Below, in pieces: positions 8,842 to 17,516 of a stretch of DNA of 64,000 nucleotides (the stretch's first letter is position 1; every line of letters begins with the position of its first letter). The notes below the pieces were generated by a model. The model was given only the letters and a program-made list of their open reading frames with translations, was not told the origin of the DNA and did not search any database. The DNA is from Microbacterium luteum (GTDB lineage: Bacteria; Actinomycetota; Actinomycetes; Actinomycetales; Microbacteriaceae), in assembly GCF_015277875.1 (NCBI RefSeq), contig NZ_CP063814.1, positions 3,348,001 to 3,412,000 on the forward strand. The letters are read 5' to 3'. The position numbers and the translations under genes were made by a program.

Positions 8842-8920
8842 CACGCACTGTCCCTGCCCTCTGGGGCGGGGGTGAGGTTCATTGCCCGTACGCGGGTTTC
8901 ACGAGTGTTTGAGAGGACTG

Positions 8921-9532
8921 ATGATGAACAAGAAGATGCGTTTGGCAGCGGTCGCGGCCGTACCGCTGGCAGCGGTGCTGTTCCTGGCCGGCTGCGCGGA
9001 CAACGGAGGCAGCATGCCTGGAATGGATCATGGTGGGTCGTCGTCGGCCCCGTCGGAATCGGCGGAGGCGGACTTCAACATGGCGGATTCGATGTTCGCG
9101 ATGATGATGATCCCGCATCACGAGCAGGCCGTCGAGATGAGCGACATGATCCTCGCCAAGAGCGACGTTGATCAGCGGGTGCTGGATCTGGCTCAGCAGA
9201 TCAAGGACGCCCAGCAGCCGGAGATCGAGACGATGCAGGGATGGCTCGCCGAGTGGGGCGTGTCCAGTGACGACATGGACATGGGTGAGATGGAGCACGG
9301 CGGCGGGATGATGTCTGACGAGGACATGGCGGCGCTGGAGTCGGCGTCCGGGGCCGAGGCGGCACCCCTGTTCCTGGAGCAGATGATCGCCCACCACCAG
9401 GGGGCGATCGAGATGGCCGAGACCGAACTCGCCAACGGGAAGAACGCGGACGCGTTGGCGCTCGCGCAAGCCGTGGTCGATACACAGTCCGCGGAGATCG
9501 AGACCATGCAGGATCTGCTCGGCCAGCTCTGA
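8921..9532 (+). CDS. DUF305 lipoprotein
   Basis: The start is at 8921 or 8924 after GAGAGG. The signal peptide ends in a lipobox (FLAGC), so this is a cell-surface lipoprotein of about 200 residues. It has two copies of the DUF305 helix motif, MMIPHHEQAVEM and QMIAHHQGAIEM, each with paired His and flanking Met, plus a Met-rich middle (DDMDMGEMEHGGGMM). DUF305 proteins such as cyanobacterial CopM bind copper outside the cytoplasm. It probably sequesters Cu at the cell surface. A strong hairpin follows the stop. Confidence 0.87.
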   Translation: MMNKKMRLAAVAAVPLAAVLFLAGCADNGGSMPGMDHGGSSSAPSESAEADFNMADSMFAMMMIPHHEQAVEMSDMILAKSDVDQRVLDLAQQIKDAQQPEIETMQGWLAEWGVSSDDMDMGEMEHGGGMMSDEDMAALESASGAEAAPLFLEQMIAHHQGAIEMAETELANGKNADALALAQAVVDTQSAEIETMQDLLGQL

Positions 9533-9544
9533 GCCCGATCCGTC

Positions 9545-9582
9545 GAGTGGGGGCGCCGCTGCCATGCGCGGTGCCCCCACTC
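9545..9582 (+). terminator. Hairpin terminator after the DUF305 gene
   Basis: GAGTGGGGGC-CCGC pairs with its downstream complement (about 14 of 15 positions) around a short loop, 13 bases after the stop codon. It also separates DUF305 from the next lipoprotein gene. Confidence 0.65.
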
Positions 9583-9603
9583 TTCGAACGCGGAGGTACG
9601 CGT

Positions 9604-10443
9604 ATGCACGTCCATACGAAGACACTGGCGGCGGGCGCCGCTGCTTCCGCCCTCCTGATGCTGGCGGGGTGCGCGGACACTCCGACGTCGCCGCCGGCTG
9701 GGGACGGGCGCACCGGGGTACCGAGCCATGTCCACGCGGTGGTCGTCGCCCCGGACACTGACCAGCTTCTCCTGGGAACGCATGAAGGCATCTACGAGGT
9801 CACCGACACCGGGGAGTGGGGTGGCCGGGTCAGCACGGACAGCTTCGACGCGATGGGACTCACCGCCACTTCGCAGACACTGATCGCGTCCGGTCACCCC
9901 GGCCCCGGAAGCCCCGCCGAGTGGGGGGCACCGAACCTGGGCGTGATGCGCAGCACCGACGCAGGGGTGAGTTGGGAGTCGGTGGTGTTCGGTGGGGAGA
10001 AAGACTTCCACGCCCTCGCCGCCGGCGCCGATGACACGGTGTACGCCATCGCCACGGACGTCAGCGACGTGATCCGCAGCGACGACGCCGGGCTGACCTG
10101 GGAACCTACCGGTGCGGATCTGGTAGCGGCCAGTCTCGCCGTCGACGGTCGCGGACGGGTGATCGCGGCCACCGAAGAGGGTGTGCAGATCAGCACGGAC
10201 GGCGGTGCGTCCTTCGCGGCGTGGCCCGAAGCGCCGCTGCTGTACACGTTGGGGGCTGCGGCCGACCGGACTCAGGTGGTCGGTGTCGGCACCGATGGGC
10301 AGATTTGGGTGACCGGAGCCGGTGCCGCGAGCTGGGAGCCGGCAGGTCGCGTGGACGGCCGGGTGCAGGCGGTCGGTATGGACGCCGCGGGCCGCATCGT
10401 GATCGTCGACGAGACCAGCGGCATCACGATTCTGCCCGGATAG
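9604..10443 (+). CDS. Exported beta-propeller lipoprotein (BNR/F510_1955-like)
   Basis: The ATG at 9604 follows CGGAGG. The open frame upstream runs back through the terminator and is not used. The 279-residue protein has a lipobox (LMLAGC) and then repeated short units containing Asp-box-like strings (RSTDAGVSWES, RSDDAGLTWEP, STDGGASFA). This gives a beta-propeller fold like sialidase/BNR proteins. Similar lipoproteins are often annotated as F510_1955-family glycosyl hydrolases and lie in copper islands, but no catalytic activity is established. A surface sensing or binding role is possible. Confidence 0.75.
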   Translation: MHVHTKTLAAGAAASALLMLAGCADTPTSPPAGDGRTGVPSHVHAVVVAPDTDQLLLGTHEGIYEVTDTGEWGGRVSTDSFDAMGLTATSQTLIASGHPGPGSPAEWGAPNLGVMRSTDAGVSWESVVFGGEKDFHALAAGADDTVYAIATDVSDVIRSDDAGLTWEPTGADLVAASLAVDGRGRVIAATEEGVQISTDGGASFAAWPEAPLLYTLGAAADRTQVVGVGTDGQIWVTGAGAASWEPAGRVDGRVQAVGMDAAGRIVIVDETSGITILPG

Positions 10444-10472
10444 CCCGCCGGGCACGCGACGGGCCGTATGCG

Positions 10473-10543
10473 AGGTGCCTACGGGAGTCGAACCCGTCTA
10501 GACGGCTTTGCAGGCCGTTGCCTGACCGCTCGGCCAAGGCACC
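10473..10543 (-). tRNA. tRNA-Cys (anticodon GCA)
   Basis: Read on the minus strand, GGTGCC pairs with GGCACC to form the acceptor stem. The anticodon loop is CTGCAAA, giving anticodon GCA. GGGTTCGACTCCC forms the T arm. The D arm and short variable loop are regular, for a 71-nt molecule. No CCA is encoded. It sits alone between the propeller lipoprotein and csoR in the middle of the metal island. Confidence 0.95.
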
Positions 10544-10601
10544 GAGTGTCCCCTTACCGGGGACGTGGACGCAGCAGCGTGGGATCGCCCGTCTGGTCCG
10601 G

Positions 10602-10916
10602 TTAGGACCGGACCAGACGGGCGATCGCGTCGCTGGCTTCCTTGATCTTCTGCTCCGCCTGGTCACCCTCCATGCGCGCCGCGTCGAGCACGCAGTGTTT
10701 CAGGTGGTCGTCAAGCAGCCCGACGGCCACGGCCTGCAGGGCGCTGGTCAGAGCGCTGATCTGGGTGAGGATGTCGATGCAGTACTTCTCTTCATCGACC
10801 ATCTTCGAGATGCCCCGCGCTTGACCTTCGATCCGCTTGAGCCGGTTCAGGTATCGGTCTTTGTCGGTGATGTACCCGTGGGGGGCGTGAGCGGTGTCGG
10901 GTGCGGGTGTGGTCAT
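10602..10916 (-). CDS. csoR: CsoR copper-sensing repressor
   Basis: A 104-residue all-helical CsoR-family repressor. The three Cu(I) ligands of the family are present: Cys in KYCIDIL, and His and Cys in DDHLKHC. It should release DNA on binding Cu(I). It is the last gene of the leftward operon YHS - oxidoreductase - copB - csoR, 18 bases after copB. The matching palindrome lies upstream of the first gene at 14691. A second CsoR-like protein at 18720 lacks two of the three ligands. Confidence 0.92.
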   Translation of the reverse strand: MTTPAPDTAHAPHGYITDKDRYLNRLKRIEGQARGISKMVDEEKYCIDILTQISALTSALQAVAVGLLDDHLKHCVLDAARMEGDQAEQKIKEASDAIARLVRS

Positions 10917-10934
10917 GGCCGGGTTCCTTCGGGT

Positions 10935-13109
10935 TTAGCTGTCCAGCGCTGCGCGGGTGCTGGCTTCGGGGCTGAGGTCGATGCGGCGCAGCAGCTGCGC
11001 GTTCAGGGCGACCACGACGGTGGACAGGGACATCAGGATCGCACCGATCGACATCGGCAGGACGAACCCGATGGGGGCGAGCACGCCGGCGGCGAGCGGC
11101 ACGGAGATCAGGTTGTACCCGGCAGCCCACCACAGATTCTGCTTCATCTTCCGGTACGCCGCACGCGACAGCTGGATCACCGACAGCACACTGCGCGGGT
11201 CGGAGCTCGCGAGGATGACCCCGGCGGACGCGATCGCGACGTCGGTGCCGGCGCCGATCGCGATGCCGACGTCGGCCTGCGCGAGGGCGGGGGCGTCGTT
11301 GACGCCGTCGCCCACCATCGCGACCTTGCGGCCCTCCTTCTGCAGCTCGGCGACCTTGCTGGACTTGTCCTCCGGGCGCACGTGCGCGAAGACCCGGTCG
11401 ATGCCCAGCTCGGCGCCGACGGCGTTCGCGACGGCTTCGGCGTCGCCGGTGATCATGACCACCTGGACACCCAGCTTGTGCAGGGCATCGACGGCTTCAC
11501 GGGACTCGGGGCGGATCTCGTCGGCGAGCTTGAGCCCGCCGATGACTTTTCCGTCCCGGGTCACGTGCAGGATGATCGCGCCCTCGCTACGCCACGCGTC
11601 CGCCGTGTCGACCTCGCTGGCACCGACGTCCTCGAGCAGACGGGGACCGCCGACACGGATCTCCGCACCGTCGACGGTCGCGGTGACACCGACCGCCGGG
11701 GAAGAGGAAAACCCGGTCGCCTTCGGCAGGGTCAGGTTCTTGTCCTTCGCGGCGCGAACGATGGCCCTAGCGAGCGGGTGCTCACTGTCGGCCTCGGCCG
11801 CCGCGGCGATCGCGAGCACCTGGTCAGCGTCCAGGTCACCGACCGGTTCCACGGCGGAGACGGTGGGCTCGCCCTTGGTGAGGGTGCCGGTCTTGTCGAA
11901 CAGCACGGTGTCGACGGTGCGCATGCTCTCGAGCGCGAGCCGGTCCTTCACCAACACCCCGCCACGGGCGGCGCGCTCAGTGGCGATGGACACCACCAGC
12001 GGGATCGCCAGGCCCAGCGCGTGCGGGCAGGCGATGACCAGCACGGTGATGGTGCGCACGACCGCCGCATCGGGATTGCCGACGACAGTCCACACCACCG
12101 CGGTGATCGCGGCGGCGCCCAGCGCGAACCAGAACAGCAGCGCCGCCGCCTTGTCGGCGATCCGCTGCGCCCGAGAGGACGAGTTCTGTGCCTCCGTGAC
12201 CAGCCGCTGAATACCCGCGAGGGTGGTCTCATCCCCCGTGGCGGTGACCTCCACGCGAAGGCCGGAGTCTGTGGCGACGGTGCCCGCGGTAACGGGGTCG
12301 CCAGTGCCGCGGGCGACGGGGCGGGATTCACCGGTGACCATGGACTCGTCCATGTCGGCGCGGCCGTCGACGATCTTCCCGTCGGCGGGGACGCTGCCGC
12401 CGGGGCGGACCACCACCACGTCCCCGACCTGCAGGTCGGCGGGTGAGACCTTGACGATCTGGTCCCCTTCGACGCGCTCTGCCTCATCCGGGAGCAGCGC
12501 CGCGAGGGTGTCCAGCGCGGAGCTGGTCTGGGCGAGGGAGCGCATCTCGATCCAGTGACCGAGCAGCATGATCACGATCAGCAGCGCCAGCTCCCACCAG
12601 AACTCCAGCTCGTGGTGCAGCAGGCCCAGGGTGGCGCCCCAGGACGCGAAGAACGCGACCGTGATGGCCAGACCGATCAGCAGCATCATGCCGGGTTTGC
12701 GGGAGCGGAGTTCGCTGACCGCACCGGTCAGGAACGGCCACCCGCCCCACGCGTACATGACGGTGCCGAGGACGGGGGCGATGAACAGTGCCCAGTCGGG
12801 GACGGTGTAGCCGAGGATCATCGCGAACATCGGGGAGAACGCCACGACCGGGACGGCGATGATCAGGTTGATCCAGAACAGTCGCCGGAACTGGCCGACG
12901 TGATCCCCGTGCCCACCGTGCCCGCCGCCGTGGCCACCACCATCGTGACCTGCGTGGTCCCCGTGGCTGGCCTGCGTGCCGTGGCCGGTGTGGGTGTCGT
13001 GCTGGGTGGGCGGCTCGGGGGTGTGGTCGCCGTGGCGGGTGTCTCCCCCGGTGGCGGTGGCGGCCTTGCCGGTGGGGTGGTCGGTGTGGTGTGCGTGCGG
13101 GTCAGTCAT
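10935..13109 (-). CDS. copB: CopB-type copper P-type ATPase with His-rich N-terminus
   Basis: A 724-residue P1B ATPase. Instead of an HMA domain, the first 75 or so residues are His-rich (HAHHTDHPTG, HGGGHGGHGDH). The transmembrane metal motif is CPH (VIACPHALGL), the P1B-3/CopB signature. TGES (actuator), DKTGTLT (phosphorylation site) and [12 protein letters not shown] (hinge) are all intact. It pumps copper, perhaps Cu(II) or Ag(I), out of the cytoplasm. It lies between the FAD oxidoreductase and csoR with gaps of 18 bases on each side. Confidence 0.93.
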   Translation of the reverse strand: MTDPHAHHTDHPTGKAATATGGDTRHGDHTPEPPTQHDTHTGHGTQASHGDHAGHDGGGHGGGHGGHGDHVGQFRRLFWINLIIAVPVVAFSPMFAMILGYTVPDWALFIAPVLGTVMYAWGGWPFLTGAVSELRSRKPGMMLLIGLAITVAFFASWGATLGLLHHELEFWWELALLIVIMLLGHWIEMRSLAQTSSALDTLAALLPDEAERVEGDQIVKVSPADLQVGDVVVVRPGGSVPADGKIVDGRADMDESMVTGESRPVARGTGDPVTAGTVATDSGLRVEVTATGDETTLAGIQRLVTEAQNSSSRAQRIADKAAALLFWFALGAAAITAVVWTVVGNPDAAVVRTITVLVIACPHALGLAIPLVVSIATERAARGGVLVKDRLALESMRTVDTVLFDKTGTLTKGEPTVSAVEPVGDLDADQVLAIAAAAEADSEHPLARAIVRAAKDKNLTLPKATGFSSSPAVGVTATVDGAEIRVGGPRLLEDVGASEVDTADAWRSEGAIILHVTRDGKVIGGLKLADEIRPESREAVDALHKLGVQVVMITGDAEAVANAVGAELGIDRVFAHVRPEDKSSKVAELQKEGRKVAMVGDGVNDAPALAQADVGIAIGAGTDVAIASAGVILASSDPRSVLSVIQLSRAAYRKMKQNLWWAAGYNLISVPLAAGVLAPIGFVLPMSIGAILMSLSTVVVALNAQLLRRIDLSPEASTRAALDS

Positions 13110-13127
13110 CGGTTCACTTCCCTGTGC

Positions 13128-14333
13128 CTAGCGTTGGTGTGAGTCTGCCGTCGCGGTTCCCGCGGAGGCGAGGTCCTGCGGATCGGTCGCGGCAGGAGTA
13201 TGAAGGTTCGGCATCCACCCGAACACCGCGGGCACGGCGTCCAGCCCGAGCACCCCGACGGGGACACCGTCATGCTCGTGGACGACCAGGAGCGGGTCGG
13301 TAGTGTCGATGCGTGCGGAGGTGTGACCCCCGGTGATCCCGGCACCGGCGACCATCATGCCGTGCACGGTTGCCGTGAAGGGGGCGCGGGGCTGGTAGTC
13401 GCCCGGGTGGGTGCCGGCGCCGAGGTCGGCGAGCATGGTGCGTGCGGCATGTTCACCCTGCGCGGCCGCGTCCGACCAGTGATCGATGCGCCAGGCGCCC
13501 AGGGTGGTGTCATAGTGTGCGGCGACCCCGCCGGCGCTGTAGACGCCGGGGGTGGCGGTGCGCAGCTTCCCGTCCACGATGACCCCGTCTTCCCAAGGGG
13601 CGGGGCCGGTCGGGGTGGTTCCGTGGGCGATGATCAGCAGATCCGCCGTCAGCTGTGTGGTGTCGTCCAAGGCGAGCTCGAGCTGTGTGCCGGTGTCAGT
13701 GACGGCGGTGAGGGTGCGGCCGAACGCGACGTCCACGTGCTCCCGGTGCGCGGCGGCGAGGCGCTCCGCGGCGCCGGCGCCGAACACGCTGACCCCGGGG
13801 GTGGTCGCGCGGGCGAGGAGGGTGACCTGATGTCCACGGTCGCGGAGCAGCGTGGCGGTCTCGGCCGCGACCAGACCGGCACCGGAGATGACGATCTGCG
13901 CGGGGCGGCCAAGCGTGCCCAGGAGGTCGCGGACGGCGACCGCGTCTTCCAGGGAGTGCAGGGTGGTGACCCGTCCTGCCTCCGTGGCGGCGGTCAGGCC
14001 GGGCAGCGTGTCCGGCAGCAAGCGGGGGGTGCTGCCGGTGGCGAGGAGGAGCGCGTCGTACGGTTCGATCCGGCCGGATGCGAGCCGCACGGTCTTTCCC
14101 TGTGGGTCGACCTCGACCGCGGTGTCACTTATGACCTCCACCCCGGGGGTGACGACCTGTTCCGGGGTGAGCAGCCCGATCGCGACCCCCTTGTTGACCA
14201 GGGTGCGGTTGTACGGGGCCTGTCCGGTGCGGTCGACGAGGGTGACGCTCACCGTGCCGGAACCGTGAAGAACGCGCGCCGCGGCCGCGCCGGCGGCGCC
14301 GGCTCCCAGGATGAGGACCTTCTGGGGTGACAA
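13128..14333 (-). CDS. Cysteine-free FAD/NAD(P)-dependent oxidoreductase, copper-operon type 1
   Basis: A 401-residue protein of the pyridine-nucleotide-disulfide oxidoreductase fold. The FAD site is VLILGAGAAGAAAA, the NAD(P) site is IVISGAGLVAAETA, and the second FAD contact is TPGVYSAGGVA. The protein contains no Cys, so it is not a disulfide reductase. Its layout is closer to ferredoxin reductases. It sits between a YHS protein and copB under a CsoR-type site. The electron acceptor is unknown. A paralogue lies in the other copper operon at 17513. Confidence 0.8.
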   Translation of the reverse strand: MSPQKVLILGAGAAGAAAARVLHGSGTVSVTLVDRTGQAPYNRTLVNKGVAIGLLTPEQVVTPGVEVISDTAVEVDPQGKTVRLASGRIEPYDALLLATGSTPRLLPDTLPGLTAATEAGRVTTLHSLEDAVAVRDLLGTLGRPAQIVISGAGLVAAETATLLRDRGHQVTLLARATTPGVSVFGAGAAERLAAAHREHVDVAFGRTLTAVTDTGTQLELALDDTTQLTADLLIIAHGTTPTGPAPWEDGVIVDGKLRTATPGVYSAGGVAAHYDTTLGAWRIDHWSDAAAQGEHAARTMLADLGAGTHPGDYQPRAPFTATVHGMMVAGAGITGGHTSARIDTTDPLLVVHEHDGVPVGVLGLDAVPAVFGWMPNLHTPAATDPQDLASAGTATADSHQR

Positions 14334-14395
14334 TGTTGCTCCTTGCGTCTCGCGAATGTGGGGGCTGGTGACCGGTATCCCCGGCCTGTGGTCGG

Positions 14396-14608
14396 TTAGG
14401 CGGCCGTGGCGTACTTGGCGGGGTCGGCGTCGAAGAGGGGGCCGCAGGCGGAGCAGCAGAACCAGTACCGCTGCCCGTCGTAGTCCCGGTAGAGGCCTTG
14501 GGCTTCCGCGGTGCTCTTGCTGACGGTGCTGCCGGGCATCACCGGGCAGGTGACGATGTCATCGGCGGGGGTGCCGGCGGGTGCTTCGTGGTGATGGTCG
14601 TGGCTCAT
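14396..14608 (-). CDS. YHS-domain metal-binding protein 1
   Basis: A 70-residue protein starting at the ATG at 14608. It begins MSHDHHHEAP and then carries the YHS-type pattern VTCPVMPGSTV ... YWFCCSACGPLFDADPAKY. Cys and His residues suggest binding of one soft metal, as in the YHS metallochaperone domains linked to copper export. It is the first gene of the leftward operon and sits about 80 bases downstream of the palindrome at 14691. A closely similar protein lies next to copA at 19072. Confidence 0.83.
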   Translation of the reverse strand: MSHDHHHEAPAGTPADDIVTCPVMPGSTVSKSTAEAQGLYRDYDGQRYWFCCSACGPLFDADPAKYATAA

Positions 14609-14690
14609 ATCCGTTGCTCTCCGTGATGTGGGTCCGGGGCGGCAGCCGTCGTCGCTGCCTCGTTTGTCTGCGTCCGAACCCCTCCAGGCT

Positions 14691-14707
14691 ATACCCTGTA
14701 CGGGTAT
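14691..14707 (-). promoter_or_regulatory. CsoR-type operator of the copB operon
   Basis: ATACCC and GGGTAT form a perfect inverted repeat across five bases (TGTAC). This is the layout of CsoR sites and matches the site at 22902. It lies upstream of the YHS-oxidoreductase-copB-csoR operon. Confidence 0.78.
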
Positions 14708-14751
14708 GACAACAGGTGGGGTGTGGCGTGTATTCCCTGGACTGCTGGTGC

Positions 14752-16272
14752 TCAGGGGCGGTAGGCGAGCACGGTCATCATCCCGGCTTCGCCGTGGTAG
14801 ATGTTGTGGCAGTGGGTCATCCATTGGCCGGGGTTGTCGGCGTCGAACTCGAGGTCGAGGGTTTGGTTCGGCAGCACGATGGAGGTGTCTTTGCGGGGGC
14901 CGCCACCGGCGTGCTGATAGGTGTGGCCGTGCAGGTGGAAGGGGTGCCACATGTCGGTGTCGTTCGTCACCCGCAGCCGCACCCGTTCCCCCGCGACCAG
15001 TGCGTGCGCGCCGCGCAACGGGTTGTGCATGTCGAACTGGGTGCCGTTGAACCCCCAGTCGTAATTGGCCATGCTGCCGGTGAGGGTGAGGTCGAGGGTG
15101 CGGTCCACGTCACGACGGTCGAGGGTGACCTCGGGTGCGGCGAAGAGCATGCTCGCCACCGCGACGACGCGGCCTTCGCCCAGTTCGGCGATGTCCGCGT
15201 CCGGGGTGGGCGCCTGTCCGCTGCCGGTGCGGATGATGGCGAAGCCGCGTTCCCGCTTGCCTTCGGCCTCCGCCACCAGGGGGAACGCACCGTCGCCCAG
15301 GGTGACGATCACGTCGTAGCGTTCCCCCATTCCCACCAGGACGCTATCGGCAGCGACCGGGTCGACGGGGAACCCGTCGGTGTGGGTGACGGTCAGCCGG
15401 TGCCCGCCGATGGCGACGCGGAACGCGGTGTCGCCGCCGGCGTTGATCAGCCGGATCCGTACCCGCGTGCCGGGCGTGCCGGTGAATTGGGCGGGGTCGG
15501 CGGCGGGTTTGCCGTTGATCAGGTAGTGCGGGTAGTACACGTCGCCGGCGTCGCCGCCGAGTAGGTCGGAGTCGGCGCCCATCAGCATGTTCCCCATCCG
15601 CATGAACATGTCGCCGTGCCCGCCCATGTCGCCCATTCCTTCTCGCAGCTGCTCGAGCACCGCGTCGGGGGTGGCGGTGACCCCGTCCAGCCAGTCGTCG
15701 AGGACGATGACCCATTCGTCGTCGTAGCGCAGCGGCTCATTCGGGTCTTCGACGATGAGCACCCCGTATAGGCCGGTGTCCAGCTGGGCGCCGACGTGCG
15801 GGTGGAACCAGTGCGTACCGGGGTCGGGGGCGATGAACTCGTATTGGAACGACTCGCCGGGGCGGGTCGCGGTCTGGGTGAGTGGGGGGACGCCGTCCAT
15901 GTCGTTGCGGAGTGCCAGGCCGTGCCAGTGCACGGACGTGTCGACGGGGAGGGTGTTGCGCAGGGTGGCCTGCAGGGTGTCTCCTGCCTGGACGCGCAGG
16001 ACAGGCCCGGGGATGCTGCCGTAGGAGAACGTGGACGCGGGTGTTCCTGCCAGATCGAGGGTCGCCGCCGCCGCCGTCAGCGTCGCGGTGACCACGCGGC
16101 CGGTGCCGCCACGGCCCCGTTCGGTGCGGTCGACGGCCGCTCCCGTCGGGCTGACCCAGGCGGGGGTGGGGGTGCAGGCGGCCAGAGCTCCAACCGCGGC
16201 GGCGGTGGCGCCGAGGGCGAGGAAGCGTCGCCGGGTGAGGTGGGGGGAACGGCGGGGCGCGGGGGCGGTCAT
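14752..16272 (-). CDS. Multicopper oxidase (CueO/CopA-like), Tat-exported
   Basis: The real start is the ATG at 16272 (MTAPAPRRSPHL), giving 506 residues. A long upstream extension of the same frame is only the shadow of the MFS gene. The signal has twin arginines (LTRRRFLALG) and a Cys after LAA, so it is probably Tat-exported and lipid-anchored. All four copper motifs are present: HWHGLAL, HWFHPHVG, HPFHLHGHTY and the T1 segment HCHNIYHGEAGMM. A Met-rich loop lies near the middle (GDMGGHGDMFMRMGNMLMG). It oxidises Cu(I) to Cu(II) outside the cell. It is the last gene of the copZ-copA operon. Confidence 0.93.
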   Translation of the reverse strand: MTAPAPRRSPHLTRRRFLALGATAAAVGALAACTPTPAWVSPTGAAVDRTERGRGGTGRVVTATLTAAAATLDLAGTPASTFSYGSIPGPVLRVQAGDTLQATLRNTLPVDTSVHWHGLALRNDMDGVPPLTQTATRPGESFQYEFIAPDPGTHWFHPHVGAQLDTGLYGVLIVEDPNEPLRYDDEWVIVLDDWLDGVTATPDAVLEQLREGMGDMGGHGDMFMRMGNMLMGADSDLLGGDAGDVYYPHYLINGKPAADPAQFTGTPGTRVRIRLINAGGDTAFRVAIGGHRLTVTHTDGFPVDPVAADSVLVGMGERYDVIVTLGDGAFPLVAEAEGKRERGFAIIRTGSGQAPTPDADIAELGEGRVVAVASMLFAAPEVTLDRRDVDRTLDLTLTGSMANYDWGFNGTQFDMHNPLRGAHALVAGERVRLRVTNDTDMWHPFHLHGHTYQHAGGGPRKDTSIVLPNQTLDLEFDADNPGQWMTHCHNIYHGEAGMMTVLAYRP

Positions 16273-17516
16273 GGTCGGCGGGTCCCTTTCGGTCGATGTT
16301 GCGTGGCGGGCGGTGTGAGCTCCGTGGGGGTGCGCAGGTGGGTGAGGGTGGCGGTGATGCTGAGCAGCACCACCACTCCCCCCAACACGGCCGCGGCTCC
16401 AGGGAGGGTGAGAGCGGGGACGAGGAAGCCGGCCAGCACGACGGGGACGGACATCGCGAGGTAGGAGATCGTGTAGATCACGGCCATAACGGTGGCGCGC
16501 TGCCCGGGGTCGACGTGCGGCAGCAGGGTGCGCATCGCGCCCATGAAGGCAGTCCCGAACCCGGCACCCACGACCGCGACACTGGCGAGGTACCCGGGCA
16601 GAGTTGGCACGGCCAGCGCGGCGAGGCTGAGCACGGTGCCTGCGCCGAGAGACACGGCCCCGAACACGCTGATCCGCCGGGCGGTGGCCCCCTGCAGTGC
16701 GGTGGCGGCGACCACCCCGGCCGCGGCGAGGATGATGATGGACCCGGCCTGGTGCAGGTAGGTGTCGGCGTGGAACCGGGTGGCGATGATCCCCGGTCCC
16801 AGGGCGAGGAACAGACCGTTGGTGACCCACCCGGCGATGATGGCGGGGGCGACCGAGACGATGATCCGCCGCCGCGTCGCCGCCGAGACCCGCCGGGCCC
16901 GTGGGTCCGGTCCCGCGTCCCCGGGAAGGACGGGTGGGGTGGGAATGGTCCAGGCGGTGGCGGCGAGGAGAGGGAACACCGCGGCGAGGAGCAGAAAGAT
17001 GGTGCCCGCGTCGATGCCGGGTAGGTCCAGCAGTCCAGCGGCGGTGAGCGCCCCGAGCCCGAGACCGGCCATGGGGGCCACGGTGTTGGCCAGCGCGGCC
17101 GCCCCCAGCCAGCGGGAGGGTTCGTGGTCGACCATCATGGCGTTCAGAACCGGGACCAGCAGTCCCGCCGCCAGGCCTTGCAGGGCGCGGGCGGCGAGCA
17201 GCAGCAGGAAGGAATCGGCGGCCCAGAACATCAGCAGGCTCACCGACAGGGCCACCGATCCGACGGTGAGGATGCCGCGACGCCCGACCCGGTCAGAAAG
17301 CGACCCGAGCGTCAGCAGTGCGAGCAGCAGCGGGATGGCGTAGATCGCGAAGATAAGAGTGGTGGCCACCGGGGGCAGCTGGAGCTGCTCGGTGAGTTGC
17401 GGGTAGAACGGGGAAGGCGCCGACGCGGCCGCCATTAGCACGACGGTGCCGGTCACGGCGAGACAGAACCCGCCGCGGGCACGAGTGGCCGGGGTCACAG
17501 GGGTGGCGGCGGTCAT
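16269..17516 (-). CDS. MFS transporter of the copper operon
   Basis: A 415-residue 12-helix MFS protein. The motif A loop is LGSLSDRVGRRGILT. Stop-start overlaps of four bases link it to the oxidoreductase upstream and the multicopper oxidase downstream, so it is made from the same transcript. No substrate can be read from the sequence. The operon suggests copper handling or import/export of a copper-binding small molecule. Confidence 0.78.
   Translation of the reverse strand: MTAATPVTPATRARGGFCLAVTGTVVLMAAASAPSPFYPQLTEQLQLPPVATTLIFAIYAIPLLLALLTLGSLSDRVGRRGILTVGSVALSVSLLMFWAADSFLLLLAARALQGLAAGLLVPVLNAMMVDHEPSRWLGAAALANTVAPMAGLGLGALTAAGLLDLPGIDAGTIFLLLAAVFPLLAATAWTIPTPPVLPGDAGPDPRARRVSAATRRRIIVSVAPAIIAGWVTNGLFLALGPGIIATRFHADTYLHQAGSIIILAAAGVVAATALQGATARRISVFGAVSLGAGTVLSLAALAVPTLPGYLASVAVVGAGFGTAFMGAMRTLLPHVDPGQRATVMAVIYTISYLAMSVPVVLAGFLVPALTLPGAAAVLGGVVVLLSITATLTHLRTPTELTPPATQHRPKGTRRP

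Noticed and set aside
10221..12446. A 741-codon open frame on the plus strand across csoR and copB
   Set aside because: It is antisense to two clear genes and encodes only low-complexity Arg/Gly/Asp-rich sequence, an effect of high GC.
13042..13109. N-terminal HMA domain in CopB
   Set aside because: The N-terminus is His-rich and has no GMxCxxC motif. The CPH motif supports the CopB type.
14752..16830. Multicopper oxidase extended to a 692-residue protein
   Set aside because: The extra 186 residues are an out-of-frame shadow of the MFS gene. The Tat signal at 16272 marks the true start.
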